Shown here: positions 1 through 10,871 of the stretch, one piece after another
Layout: each line of letters begins with the position of its first letter
Position numbering within the stretch: position 1 is the stretch's first letter
NCBI GenBank assembly: GCA_022592435.1
Contig: JABYQS010000263.1
Coordinates: forward strand, 1-39,934
DNA from: Cerioporus squamosus
Lineage: Eukaryota; Basidiomycota; Agaricomycetes; Polyporales; Polyporaceae
Length of the DNA: 39,934 nucleotides
Reading direction: 5' to 3'
Made by a program: the position numbers and the translations under genes
The notes under the pieces: generated by a model
The model's database searches: none
Told to the model about the DNA's origin: nothing
Seen by the model: only the letters and a program-made list of their open reading frames with translations

Positions 1-355
1 TGCTCTATTCTGCACACAGACCACCGAAGGTGGGCACCGGGCCTCGAGAGAAGAGACGCTGTCCGCAGAAAGCAGACTTGCAGCCAACTATGGGCGACAA
101 CGTGTCGAAGAACAATCGGGATACGTTCGTGTCCGGCACCTGCAAGGCGCCGTCAAGGCAGGTCAACAGGATTGATATATGCGGTCTTGCGCGCTCCGAG
201 CAACAACTTCACAAGTAGGGGACCTTCGACTCTATATACGCATCTGAGCACAACAAGATAAGTGGGGAACACATTAAATGGTGACTTCGAGATGACAGCT
301 TTCGACAGAATTCACGGGGACCCCTGCGAACGCCGGCAGCCGACAATTCTGTTGC
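1..355. other. 3' flank of HsbA-like gene; copy 1 of a diverged duplication
   Basis: No gene is seen here. Bases from about 24 onward align by eye with the stretch starting near 1985. Shared blocks include accgaagg-gg---ccgggc followed by agaagagacg, then a gaagaa-aatc-ggg block, and later gatgacag followed by gcgaacgccggc. It is the downstream flank of the minus-strand HsbA-like gene, and the similarity to the second copy continues into that gene's last two exons. Confidence 0.55.
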
Positions 356-1248
356 TTAGGACGAGTAGGCTTCTTTGGCGTCCCGGAAGGTGACGCTCAA
401 TGCATCCTAAGACGGTGTCAGCATCTACGAACATTCAACTCAACGCAGACTAGATGACTTACAAACTGGAGAACGGCATTGTCCCGCTGCGTCGGGATCA
501 AGTCGATGAGGAAGAAGGCCAGGGTCTATGAGAGGACATGTCAGTCTCCTCATCCCCTCCAGAACAGCGAAGCAACTTACGTCTACACCTTTCTCCACGC
601 CACCGAGAGCCGACGCGATCGGTGCGGTGAGGAAAACTGAGACGCCAGGGACTGCAGACACGCAGGTAAGAGGTACGCCCTCGCCCGATAACACATTCAC
701 TCACCTGCTTGCCGATAATGGTCTCGAGAAGCAACCTAACCGAATTACAGTATACAGAGGTAGGTGTCTTGGAATGCCGAACAAACGGTCGTTTATGGAC
801 TTACTGGTGGACACGACGAAGCCCGTTAGGACGTCGACAATCTCCTTGGCGGCGCTGTCTGAGAAAGTCGCGGTGTCCTTGACGTTGCAGGTGAGGCAAT
901 ACAAGATCAGCTGTTCGCTCGAGCCAGGGCGAGAAAGGATGCTCACCCCGCGGATGATACCGGTGAAGCTCCCGACCGACCTTGCGATGTCACGCAGGCC
1001 GCTGGCAATTTCCTAGCAGCCGATAGGATAGTGAGCAAGTGTGATGACGGACAAATCAAAACACCCACCGGACCCCGAGTCGGGATGTTGGAGCGCTTGA
1101 TCTCAGAGACGACGACTTGAAGGCTGGCGGATTGCTCGGTGACGGAGCGGATGGCGTTCACCACGGTGTTCTCCGTCTGGGCGAGAGCCCCGACGACACC
1201 GAGCATGGCGACACCGAAGACGGTGAACAGCTTTCCGAGGAACTTCAT
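356..1248 (-). CDS. HsbA-like secreted hydrophobic surface-binding protein (six exons, frame conflict in the middle)
   Basis: Exons by eye: 1248-1069, 1012-805, 735-705, 651-581, 525-463, 406-356, about 200 aa, which is normal for the HsbA family. The ATG at 1248 opens a signal peptide of about 23 residues (hydrophobic core, cleavage near A-L-A-Q). Family-like blocks follow: VVNAIRSVTEQSASLQ, then SGLRDIARSVGSFTGI, LLETIIGKQ, FLTAPIASALGGVEKGVD, TLAFFLIDLIPTQRDN and the C-terminal DALSVTFRDAKEAYSS before the stop at 358-356. In Aspergillus, HsbA binds hydrophobic surfaces and recruits cutinase outside the cell; that role is family knowledge, not seen here. Odd: exons 2-4 do not join in one frame. 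The 31-nt third exon reads LLETIIGKQ one base out of step, and the TTTT run near 631-634 is a possible lost base. So it is either a lightly broken gene, an assembly error, or a splice form I have not resolved. Confidence 0.75.
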
Positions 1249-1339
1249 GGTTGGGTGGAGGGTTGAAAGCCTGAGTGATGTCGGACGGGCTGGGTTCGAG
1301 CGAAGTCGAATGGGGACCATCGCAGGGGCATTGCGGGTC

Positions 1340-1345
1340 TTTATA
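1340..1345 (-). promoter_or_regulatory. TATA box of the HsbA-like gene
   Basis: TATAAA on the minus strand, about 92 bp upstream of the ATG at 1248, a usual spacing for a strongly expressed fungal secreted-protein gene. Confidence 0.5.
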
Positions 1346-1348
1346 CGA

Positions 1349-1984
1349 GGAGGCTCCGCGGACTCCATGATTATGTCGGTCGTTGTGCCATGTTCATATT
1401 TGCACGGCGCTATGCTGCAGTAGAAGCTTCATCACTAAAGTAGGATCTGTCTCAGAATTTGCTACCTGTCCAAGTCGGAAATACGACCGGATCCGCCGGT
1501 GGAACCCTACTCGAATGCGAGTTGTCTGAGGAGTCATAACGAGAAGTCTGAGGACATGGGATTCGAGCTTCAGTATCGCAGTGATGCCATCGCACGCAAT
1601 ACCAAGAAGTAACGAATAGGGGATGACTGACCTCCGCGAATCCTTGGTGGAGGAGCTACATACGAAGAGAAGGAGAGGACGCGATTCTCGCGCACTGGCC
1701 CAAGCCCGTCGCGGTCACATGACCGTACCAGCAGGATTAGCACCTTAGAAGGTCAACTTCCAGGATGGTAGCGGCGGGGCCTGGCCTTCTCTATCACGGC
1801 GAGCTCCTTCCCTAGCTGCCATAAGTGATGCAGCTCATGACCACTGAAGCTCCGCGGACCAAAGGCTTCTTGCAAGCGGATGCGGGCAGGAAGGAGGTGA
1901 CTGTGGCATGCATCGACGGGACGCACTCTGGAGCAGCTCTGGTCCCCGAGGCGGGGCCGTCGACCGCTGTGTTCCTCAAAGGGG
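1349..1984. other. Upstream region of HsbA-like gene, no gene seen
   Basis: I see no conserved reading frame or repeat here. Short frames on both strands in the 1750-2200 part have no recognisable domain and look like chance openings. Confidence 0.4.
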
Positions 1985-2665
1985 CCACCGAAGGCGGACG
2001 CCGGGCGTCGAAGAAGAGACGAATTCCTCAGAGAGCACTTCCACGACCAACTACAAGCGACGGCTGTCGAGGAAGAATCCGGGTCCGTGAATGACCGGTG
2101 CATGCACGATGCGGCCAAGACAACTCGACGTGAGGAGGAACGTTTGCGGTCGTGCGCGCACGTTTGATCCGGAAAAGAAGCAGCATGACTCTGCAAAGGA
2201 CGGTCGCATGGTACTTCCGTCTATCGCGTCGGAGGATGAGGAGGAGGAGAGACACCGTACTCGACCGGAGCTGCTCCCGACCGCTGGGCCGTCTGTTGTG
2301 TGGGCGGCTCCCGCTATGCAAACGGCCTCGTTCTGAGTCGCAACATCAATTCCTCGCATCCTGAGCAAGCAATCTACGTATCGGACCATGACTCCGTGAT
2401 GACAGTCTGCGGCAGATCTCATGAGGAACTCCCGCGAACGCCGGCGGAGGACGACACTACTTGTTCAGGACGAGGTCGCGAGAGGCTCTCCGCGGGCGGA
2501 AGTACGCAGTCGACCTTCACAGCGTCTTGGAAGGTGACGCTCGACGCAGCCTACGCGAGTCGTGAGTAGGCATGCACATTCCGGCGCTGATCGAACAACG
2601 TACAAACCAGATATTGTCCCGCTGGATCGGAATTAAGTCGATGTCGTGGAATATGGAGATCTATG
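1985..2665 (-). pseudogene. Decayed duplicate of HsbA 3' exons plus downstream flank
   Basis: This is a second, diverged copy of the segment at about 24-525. On the minus strand, 2660 downward reads HDIDLIPIQRDN, matching FLIDLIPTQRDN of exon 5 in the complete gene, directly after a tag acceptor. About 2550-2506 reads SSVTFQDAVK, matching LSVTFRDAK of exon 6. The flank below 2500 also matches the flank of the complete gene. The similarity stops near 2665, so the upstream exons are absent. It lies just downstream of the stop of the first MYND gene (2741). Confidence 0.65.
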
Positions 2666-2740
2666 AAGGAGCGCGGTGGGTCAATTCCGGCGTCCTGTCC
2701 TCGACGACATCGAGTAGAGTGCATTGCTCACCAGCTGATA

Positions 2741-3728
2741 TCACCACATCGGTATCCCCTCGTACACTTGCCAAGCCTCGTAGATGGTCATCCCGCCGAC
2801 CGCACTCGCCTGCATCCACATCTCCACAAACTCCTCGTCGAAAAGGGAAGGCGGTCCCCATTTCCACTTCTTTCCCTTCTTCCGGTACCATCCGGGCAGC
2901 CCGATGCTCGTCCCCTGGCCGGCGGGCTTCTTCTCATACGCGAGACCTCTGTTGAGGCAGTTCTGGCAGTGGGTAGCGACACCGGTGAGTGCAAGACGAG
3001 TACGCGCGTCGAGCGTGCTGTCGTCAACCAAACGTGTGCGGTAGACGGGGAAGGGGTGTCGGAAGACGAAGTCCTCGTCTGGCATGCAGAACACGACAGG
3101 GATGACCCCAGCGAGCGCCGGGTTCCGATCCTCCTTTATTGCCTTCACATATTCACGGCAGCTGTTCATCAGACCGTCCCACGGGGCTTTTAGGACCTCT
3201 GATTTGTCTTTGTGTAGAAGGTCGACGGAGAGAAGATGAAAAGGAGCGGCGGGATTGCCGTCCCAGTTCTGGCGCATACTGATGAGACATACGACGCCCC
3301 GCGGCGCTGAGAGCGCATGTGCAACACCGCCGGCGAGGTACACAGTGCAGTCCAGCAGACCTTTGACTGACTCGGCATGTATGTCGACCCAGTCCGCGAA
3401 GATCTTGGCAACGTTGATAGGTGAGGGGTTCTTCATCTCATGGTGCGCGTCAAGTTGAGGTCGGCGACAGATATCCCTGCAGTGCATGGCCGCATATATC
3501 GAGCACGCCTGTTAGCGTAGGTTTTTGTAGGAAAGGGCCGACAAAGACCCACCTGTGTGAACGCCACGCAGCTTTCTGGCAGTCCTTACTGCAGTAGTAC
3601 ATCGTCGAACACCCACCACAAAGCTTCAACGGAGTCTCCGTGGTTGCTGCACGTCTGCAGTGGTCACAACGCGGGGTTTGACCGATGATCGGTAGATGCG
3701 CGAATGAAACTGATTCGTCCGGTGGCAT
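2741..3728 (-). CDS. MYND zinc-finger protein, body type 1
   Basis: Exons 3728-3553 and 3476-2741 (intron 76 nt) join in frame to 303 aa. The N-terminal MYND finger has Cys21, Cys24, Cys37, Cys40, Cys46, Cys50, His58 and Cys62. The intron falls at AG|G, so the last zinc ligand lies on exon 2. MYND fingers are zinc-binding protein-interaction modules; no SET or other catalytic domain follows. The body has blocks shared only with the genes at 18998 and 20612: SAPRGVVC, MRQNWDGNPAAPFHL, WDGLMNS, a second Cys pair HCQNCL, and GKKWKWG near the C-terminus. I do not recognise this body as a named domain. The start at 3728 is chosen because the type 1 paralogues start a similar distance before the finger, although the frame stays open upstream to 4061. 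Confidence 0.85.
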
Positions 3729-4930
3729 GGTGTGCGATATGGGTGAGAGTAACTGTGAGGCGTCCTCGTCCTCGTCGAAGGGCAAGGTATGCGTGCAAAC
3801 TCTGAGAGACGTCGTCCCGGCCGGGGCTTTCTCCACTGAGGAGGCAAAGAGGAGAGAGCTTGCCTTCTCCTGGACGGTGGGAAATCTGGTCACTTCGACA
3901 GCTCTGAGGGCAGCTGAGCAGTGCTTCTGTGGCTGAGTCGCGTACCGTGCGATGCTGCTCGACCAGTTACGCGAGGCGGTCTGGAAACTGGATGGGTGCT
4001 TATATTCTCGAATCGTCACTGTTTGGCAAGCCGGACAGGACCTCAAGCCTCGAGGCTTCATACTTCTCGCGATATAAGCAATGGAGCAAGATGGAGGATA
4101 TGTTCGACAGTGTGCATTCGGACGCTCCTGAAAGACGCGGATCGTTCACGGGGCCATCAGATGGAGAACCTGTCCGTGGCCACCCGACCTTCCGATGCTG
4201 TAACCGGAGTACTAGTATATGTCTTTGGTGTGCTTGAACGCAACACTAGGCTTGCCCTATGTGCAAAGTCAGCCAGGTGCGGAAGGGCGCAACTATTTCT
4301 TACCGTTGAATATCAATGCATCAAACACGACGCCTGGTGCGCCTTAACAAGTAGCTGGGATGTCTAGAACTATAAGATCACCACTCAGTACAGATCGACG
4401 TTCGTAGTCCAGGGAGAACACGTACTGAATGAATTGTATGCTGTCTACACATCCGATGCATATAGCTGCAAGATCAGCACAGACATTGACCGTTAACCAG
4501 CTGAGTCGGAGTGTGACCAAGTACCAACCACGACGACTCGTTAGGATGTGCTCCATTCGAGCACAATGCCTGACAGAACACGCAGTCTCATCGCGACTTG
4601 AAATGCTTGATAGAGTATTGTGTAAGTGTAGGTTCAGTAACTGCGTACGAGCATCGTGCCTCTCTTCATCCGCAAATCGTAGCGATCGGGAAAAAGGCCC
4701 ACAGAGCGCTCAGTAGGGATGTTTGCGTATGCCCGCTGCTGGCGCATCAACGACCTTAGTCTTGTTTAGATGGTACGACGAGTATGTAGCCGCAGGGATC
4801 GGGCTGTGTGTGTTTGCAGGGCTCGTTCCCACTGGGACTGTCAGTATGAATTCCCGTACGGGTTATGGGGCAATCTCACCTCGCACATGAGGACCAGAAG
4901 CTGGACCAGAGCTAGAGCGCGGGCCGGGCT
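3729..4930. other. Upstream region of first MYND gene, no gene seen
   Basis: About 1.2 kb between the start of the type 1 MYND gene and the stop of the next minus-strand MYND gene. Short frames on both strands carry no domain I recognise. No MYND remnant was found. Confidence 0.4.
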
Positions 4931-6035
4931 TCACAGCATTCGGAAGAAGAGAATGAGCTCGGGGACCGTGACGCCGACCTCCATCCGAGATAACGTTTCG
5001 TCGAGTGCTTTGAACGCTCCGCGACGGTAGCGATTCCAGTCGGCGAAGAAGGGTCGCCACGTCCAAGTTCCTTGATCACGTACATACTGGCCAGGGAAGG
5101 CGAGGAGTGGCGAAGCATCGTCGATAGGACGCAGGGGGAAGCCCTCGTTGATGCTGCCGATACAGAGAGTGAGGATATCGCCCAACGTCAGACGCTTGCT
5201 GATTTGTGCACATGTGGTGTTGCGCGTCGGGCGATAGAGTGGATAGTATAGGGACTGGGTCATATTGACACCTTGGACCTCGTACATGACGGGAAGGAGG
5301 CCAACATACGAGGGATGGATGCTATAACGTCGATGTGCGGCCTGACGTTCCGACTCGTATTCCGCCCACTTGAGCCCGGTTTCCGGAATCTCGGCGAATT
5401 TCTCCTCGAGGTTGATGAACTCGTGATATTTGAACTTGAGAATCCGCGACGTGTTGCGTCTGGCAGGTACGCCGGGAGACGATGCGGGAGCCAGGGTGAT
5501 CCACAACATTTTCTGCGGGTTCTGAGACCACTCTATGCCGCCTTCCATCAAGACGAATGCCTTGGCGCAAGCTTTTAATGCCCAGTCATGTGCGTCCAGA
5601 AACTCCGTGAACGCCTCCGCGAAGCCATGGAAAGACGAGAACCCGAGTGACTGCAGCTCTTCGTTGATCGCCGTCGCGGTCTCTGGTTCGGCCGCAAATT
5701 CCACCGTTGTACGGCAGTGGATTCTGTGGATTTTATCCGAACTCAGTGGGCAAGGATGCCGGGAGAGACACGATTGAAGGGAATACTCACTTGTGCTTGT
5801 TCCAGTCTGCCTTCTGGCAGTCCTTACTGCAGTATCTGGAAGTCATACATCCTCCGCATCTCCTCAACCGAAAGTTCTCCCCTTCAGTCTGCGACGACCG
5901 CCCGCAGTGGTAGCAGCGACGAAGTGCCGAGAGCGACGAGGCAGAGAATACTTCCGGGAAGTTACCCAGGATCGCTTCCAGAGGCACCGCGTTCACGTCT
6001 ATGGGTTCTGAATCATCCGTTGGTGCGCCATCCAT
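4931..6035 (-). CDS. MYND zinc-finger protein, body type 2
   Basis: Exons 6035-5791 and 5723-4931 (intron 67 nt, AA|A phase 2) give 345 aa. MYND ligands are Cys41, Cys44, Cys60, Cys63, Cys69, Cys73, His81 and Cys85; the Cys44-Cys60 spacer is longer than in the sister genes (15 residues). The body carries the type 2 blocks: LQSLGFSSFHGF, FLDAHDWALKACAKA, GGIEWSQNPQKML, HPSYVGLLPVMYEV, GSINEGFPLRP, FPGQYVRDQGTWTWRPFF, then W-R-Y-R-R-G. Function unknown; the finger suggests protein-protein contact, perhaps in the nucleus (inference). It is divergent to the next gene at 6297, with 261 bp between the two ATGs. An in-frame upstream extension to 6209 exists, but the ATG at 6035 fits the family better. 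Confidence 0.85.
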
Positions 6036-6296
6036 GTCCGCAGTGATAGGCCCGTGAGTCGCTTGACGAGAACAAAAGACGAGCAGAGGAGGAGGCTGGG
6101 AAGACGGCTTGAGCCTTGCGGCGCCGTACGAGCAATTGTGCGGCGCGCGCTCTGCCGGACCGACCTTGCCCTGCCCACAACTCTCACCCACCGCCAGCCT
6201 CCGAGTCAAGTGTCATGGCCACATTGATCCCGACGCAACTTAACCTCTAACCCCCACAACCTCTCGCCCTCCTCGTCGACCTGCTTGGAAGCAGTC
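6036..6296. promoter_or_regulatory. Shared divergent promoter region of two MYND genes
   Basis: 261 bp between the ATG of the minus-strand gene (6035) and the ATG of the plus-strand gene (6297). The plus strand becomes C/T-rich just before 6297. I see no clear TATA box and no copy of the ACTCGGTCAC element found at three sister genes. Confidence 0.5.
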
Positions 6297-7393
6297 ATGC
6301 AAGATACCGATGACTATGTCAAGCCGCAATATGTCCCAGCCGAGCTGCGCTACTGCGATCGCTGTGGGCAACCGGAGGCGAAGGGGCGGAAGCTCAGGAA
6401 ATGCAGCGCATGCGCTAGCGTTGTATACTGCGGAAGGGAGTGCCAAAGAGCGGCATGGAGTAAGCACAAGTGAGTCTTGGACTCGTTGCTTTCTTGAAGA
6501 AAATGAAATGTTTTCGGGCAAATTCGGGGACGCTCCTCGGCGGGAGGAAGTACAGTCTCTACCGGCATGGGTTAGCATCGCCTTGGCCTGTAGCTGCGAC
6601 TGACACCTCTCGTCTATGTAGGCTTATTTGTCGTGTCATGGACGGCGACAAGGAGGTGATGCACTCCATGGACGCCAAGGTCCGACGCTTAGGCTTTCAG
6701 TCCGGCGAGGCCTTCTCGCAAGCCCTGCTCGACTTCATCGACGCACACACCTGGGCATTCGAACGCCTCACGAGCGCACACGTCCTCCACATGGGCGGCA
6801 TCGAAGCTCTCCAGGACCCACCCAAGCTGGTCGAGATCGTCCTCCGCTGCCGGCCCTCCTACAAGGTCGAGCGGAACCCCGCGAGCGCGTTCCACGTCGT
6901 CGGCCAGGGAATACACCCGCTCTCCGCACACCTGTGCCGGCACCCGAAGGCACAAGAGAACTGGGACCTGGCCGCCCCGACCCGCGAGAACACGCACAAC
7001 ATCTACCTGAAGATGGGCGATCCCGCATACGTCTGCCTCATCCCCGTCATGTACGTCGTCGAGAACGTCTCCATCAGCGAGATGTTCTTCTACCCGCAGT
7101 ACCGCTGGACACATCCGGAGCCTCCACCACGGGCGCTGATGAGCGACGTGTTCACGCTGTGCTCAAGTAGCATCAACGAGTGCTTCCCGCTGCGGGTCAC
7201 CGAGGGTACACGGAGCGTTCTCCCCGGACAGTTTGTGCGCTCGAAGGGACGCTGGGTCTGGCAACCGCTGTTCTCGGAGTGGAGTCACTTCGCAGTCGAC
7301 AGCAGTGGTCACAGGGGCCTCCAGAATACGGTGGCGGAGCTCGGCGCAGGGGATCGACTACCTGAGCTGATAAGTGCTATCAGTGCATTATGA
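6297..7393 (+). CDS. MYND zinc-finger protein, body type 2
   Basis: Exons 6297-6469 and 6622-7393 give 314 aa with an AA|G phase-2 junction. The 152-nt intron is two to three times longer than in the other copies. MYND ligands are Cys20, Cys23, Cys36, Cys39, Cys45, Cys49, His57 and Cys61. Body blocks: RRLGFQSGEAF, FIDAHTWAFERL, GGIEALQDPPKL, YVCLIPVMYVVENV, SSINECFPLR, LPGQFVRSKGRWVWQPLF. The type 2 S-Q-N-P is D-P-P here, so it is one of the more diverged members. It forms a divergent pair with the gene at 4931-6035. Function unknown. Confidence 0.85.
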
Positions 7394-7858
7394 CCTCGAG
7401 AGGTGAGTGCTTGCCTGCCTTGCCTTGTGTCGACCACGCGCTCATGACTGAAGCAGGGACGGTCCATGCTCATGCTATAACTATGCACATGTAGCCTAGA
7501 AACACACGTGGACTCGGTGTATCCGTACGTTCGGACTGTATGGTTGTAAGACTAGGCCAATCGAACCCATACTATGATCACTCACATCACAAACAGTACT
7601 GCATGCTTCTCGTCGCGCCTGCGCAGATGCATACACTCCGTACACAGGGTAAAAGCACGTCCAGCAACAGGCCTGAGGGTGTAGGCGATCAAGCGGACTT
7701 CCGGCATGTTCGAGTGCTAGCTCGCAGCTATAGTGACTTCGTCCTAGGAAGTTGATACATGTTCTAGGTTCAGATGCCGCTGCATGTGAGTTACGCCGTT
7801 CACGAATTCCATCACCCGACTCACCCATGTTGGGAAACTGTCACAGCAATCCGCATGC
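7394..7858. other. Gap after the 6297-7393 gene; possible decayed MYND body
   Basis: No complete gene. On the minus strand around 7800-7830 the sequence encodes V-M-E-F-V-N and shares the 12-mer gatggaattcgt with the body exon of the MYND gene at 14430 (M-E-F-V-D). A stop follows about 19 codons later. This is the likely last remnant of the body that once followed the finger fragment at 7859-8095. Confidence 0.35.
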
Positions 7859-8095
7859 TCAGAAGAGCGCGCTGGGCGGCTGCCTCTGGAGCGTACGCTT
7901 GTGTTCTCGCCATGCACGCTTCTGACACTCCTTGCTGCAGTACATCACGCCGAAGCATCCTGCGCACCGAGTGGAGTCCTGAACAGCGTTGCAATGCGAA
8001 CATCGCCGGAGTGAGGAGACATAGTGGGCCATGGTCGAGCTTGTTTTTGTTGTGGAGGCACGCTCAGGCTGAGGCTGCCTAGAGGACACCGACAT
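7859..8095 (-). pseudogene. Truncated MYND gene: finger exon without its body
   Basis: A 78-residue frame from ATG 8095 carries Cys32, Cys35, Cys44, Cys47, Cys53, Cys57 and His65 of a MYND finger. From CAGCFGVM through YCSKECQKRAWREHK it is identical to the finger of the gene at 14430, so it is a recent duplicate. Two defects: the spacer between the second and third Cys is 8 residues instead of 12 (a 12-bp deletion), and where the sister has AA|GTGAGT this copy has AA|GCGTAC. Without splicing it reads on for twelve codons and stops, and the last Cys ligand is missing. A GC-AG intron to an acceptor near 7840 would add only a short tail. Finger-only product or pseudogene; I favour pseudogene. 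It is divergent to the gene at 8358. Confidence 0.7.
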
Positions 8096-8357
8096 GACGA
8101 GGAGTTCTGGTAGTGAAGCTGAAATGCGAGTGGTGCAAGGTTGACCTTGAAGTTGAGGTCAACAGTCGAACGGAATGGTAGGTACTTACTTAAGTACTGT
8201 TAAGTACTGTATGTACATATGTAATCGGTCGAAACTCGGTCCCACGAGGCGCTCTGTCTAGTTTCCGAGGTTTACATTCATCCACAACCATCACCCTCAC
8301 AGTTCACTATACTCGGTCACTGTGCTATCGGTTTCCTGTCAGCATCAGCACGACAGT
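8096..8357. promoter_or_regulatory. Divergent promoter region between finger fragment and MYND gene
   Basis: 262 bp between the two ATGs. It contains the element actcggtcac at 8311-8320, 38 bp before the ATG at 8358, and a small repeat of ttaagtactg around 8190-8211. Confidence 0.5.
8311..8320 (+). promoter_or_regulatory. Conserved ACTCGGTCAC promoter element (copy 1)
   Basis: The 10-mer ACTCGGTCAC lies 37 bp before the ATG of the plus-strand MYND gene. The same element occurs upstream of the gene at 10872-11920 (identical) and of the gene at 13169-14201 (one mismatch), always on the coding strand 26-40 bp before ATG. It may be a real site or simply shared ancestry of recent duplicates. Confidence 0.4.
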
Positions 8358-9406
8358 ATGTCTAGTGGAGAATCTTCGAGGGGGCCTTCAACTTATTCTC
8401 CCTCGTCCACGGCTTTACAATGTTGCCATGAGTGCGGACGAACCCAGGATGAGGAGGTTCGGTTGCGAAGGTGTGTAGGGTGTTTCAGCGTCCTATACTG
8501 CAGCAAGACATGTCAGAGGAAGGGTTGGAAGTAAGATATACGCCACTTTTGAGCGGATCCATCGACAACTCGTCACGCAGGCCGATATGCCACAACAACG
8601 CGGACGCCATAGCAAACCCGCAATCGGGCTGGAACCAACAGTTGCAGGACCTTGGCTTCGGGAGTCTCTCAGCCTTCACCGAAGCCCTGGTACAGTGGCT
8701 GGACGCCCACAAACCTGCTCTACAGATGTGCGCCGATGTGGCGGTCACCAAAGACGGCGGCATGGACTCGTCCCATAACACACGCAAGATGCTACTGTGT
8801 TTCCTGGTGCCGAGGTCCTCCATGGATCTTCCCTCCACCCGCAACCCCTCTCTCACGTTCCAGTACAAAAACAACTATCTGCTTACCCTCGACGAGAATT
8901 TCCTCGATACATCCGGTTTGCGGAGCGACTGGGAGTGCGGCGCAGCGGTACGGGCGGACCTGAACGAGAGATACGCGTCACACCCCTTCTACGCTGGCTT
9001 GCTCCTGGTTATCGTCAATGTTAAAGGTTTCCAGATGGCGCAAATCCTGTACTTCCCACACTTCCGCCCTGGCCCTACTTGCGTTCCTGCCGCTGCAATC
9101 CTGGCTGCTGCGCAGCCCGTTGTCTTGCAAGATGTCCTAGGTCTGATTCACGGCAGTATCAACGAAGGCTTCCCGCTACGCCCAGTTGACGACGAATTTT
9201 CCGCCCCTGCCCTCCCCGGCCGATTCGTGCGCGGCCATGGGGGCTGGTCGTGGCAGCAGCTCTTCCCTGACTGGAGCCAGTACAGACGTGGTCGGCACCG
9301 AGGAATGGACAAGACGCTTGACGGGATGAGAACTGGCTTCTCCCCGCGGGAACTCATGCTCGCTTTGAGGTCTCAGTCCTTTTGGAATGCTACGGTGCCT
9401 TCCTGA
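8358..9406 (+). CDS. MYND-like protein, body type 2, lacking the zinc-binding His
   Basis: Exons 8358-8530 and 8581-9406 (intron 50 nt, AA|G) give 332 aa. The finger has Cys23, Cys26, Cys39, Cys42, Cys48, Cys52 and then Cys61, but the T-H pair that precedes the junction in the sister genes is gone: GWK runs straight into P-I-C. The normal seventh ligand is therefore absent, probably through a 6-bp deletion next to the donor. The body is full length: NPQSGWNQQLQDLGF, WLDAHKPALQMCADVAV, PSTRNPSLTFQYK, GSINEGFPLRPVDD, LPGRFVRGHGGWSWQQLF. It is closest to the gene at 13169-14201, sharing the NP-SGWNQQLQDLGF block almost residue for residue. The frame is intact, so a product is likely, with a weakened or altered zinc site. 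Confidence 0.82.
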
Positions 9407-10871
9407 TGCGTACGTGAGTCCAGGCTACTCACTTCACTATACCCCGGGGCGCTGATGTCCTCCGATGACCAGGAGCATATGCCAGGTCGTACATGCCGCC
9501 ACTCTATTTCCGGAACCTGTTCAGCACCATTGACGGGCGTTCACTACATAGTCACTTCCGAGTCCGGGACGAAGACATCTGCACGTATGGTCACCCCCGC
9601 GTCCTTCTTCGCACCTTGTCCCTGTGTCGTACTCATTCAGCATTGGGTTTGTGTCACCGGTGCCCAATGCCATGTCGCACATCCGTCGTCACGGTGTGTG
9701 GCATCCCATCGCAGATTTCGCTCGCTCACCACTTCGCCTCGCTCAGCGGCTCATCCTGATACGTCCCTTCTCGGCATAGTGAAACGTCAAGCCCTCCGCT
9801 CAACCGTTCATACCTCCCTTGGTTCCTGGTCGGGTCCATATATTTGCCTGAGACTTTAGTCCTGCTGCGTCGGCGTCGGCGCCGTGCATGACATTCCCCT
9901 CTCTCTACCACGCTCCTCCCATTGGTCGCTGTCGTCCTCGTTCCAGCTCAAGTTACGTCTGTCGATTTCGTCATTCATCCTTACTCGTACGACGCTCCTC
10001 TCCTCGGAAGACCGTCGCTACTTGATATGTTCTGCTCTGCACGCGCACAATTCGTGCAGGTGGGTCGGCGGACGGTGACAGATAGCGCTTCATACTACCG
10101 ACTACCTATCGACACCTCTCTCAGGCTTGCGGATTGACCTTCATACATGGCAATAGGCCAGGACGATCGTGGCCAGCTGTACGCATCGTTCTGACTCGGC
10201 TCTCTGTCTGTCCTATGCTACCTAACTCTGCTTTTGGGCGCATTCTCCTCCAATATATACTCATGGCTTGCTTCTGCGATATGGCAGAGACCATGGTCAG
10301 CCAAATGAGGCGGATGTTCGCAAAACAGACACTGCAGGAGTGAGGAGGACCGCATGAGTGCGGAATGGTTGAAGTGGCGACGTGTGCTCAAACAGAGTAG
10401 CGAACAAAAGGCTGGGACACGGATATGCACCGGAGAGGGGAGACTATGTATTCTGCGTGGGCATCGGCTGCTCGGGCATTGAACGTGCCCGCCGAAGCAG
10501 CGTTGGATGCGGACCAGGGACGAGGTAACGGGTTCTCGAGGCTGCTAGAGTCCAGACATGGCAGGGGCAGCACAACAATGTGGCAGTAGCGCATCATGGA
10601 GCTCGGCGCGGCACGAGTTACGGCTTCAGGAGGACACGGGGCTGATTGTATGCGCCAGTAGAGTGGCACGAGAGGGAGGAGGAAAACCGATGTAGGGCGG
10701 CGGTGTGCGACGACCTAACCGTCCAAGTCGCGTCACGGTTGCTGCAATGTTGACCGCGGATGTCGGATTCCTATATAGTTATACGAGCTTCTGGAAAGTT
10801 AAGTGAGTTGCAGGTAGAACGCACAGGGTAGTTGTGGCAGCCTCACGTCGAACTTCGAGGAAGTGAAGAGG
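9407..10871. other. Gap between convergent MYND genes, no gene seen
   Basis: 1.46 kb between two convergent genes. I looked for MYND or body-type fragments on both strands and saw none. Short frames lack recognisable motifs. Confidence 0.4.

Noticed and set aside
3729..4061. Upstream in-frame extension of the first MYND gene
   Set aside because: The frame is open to 4061 but the sister genes start about 20-26 residues before the finger, matching the ATG at 3728.
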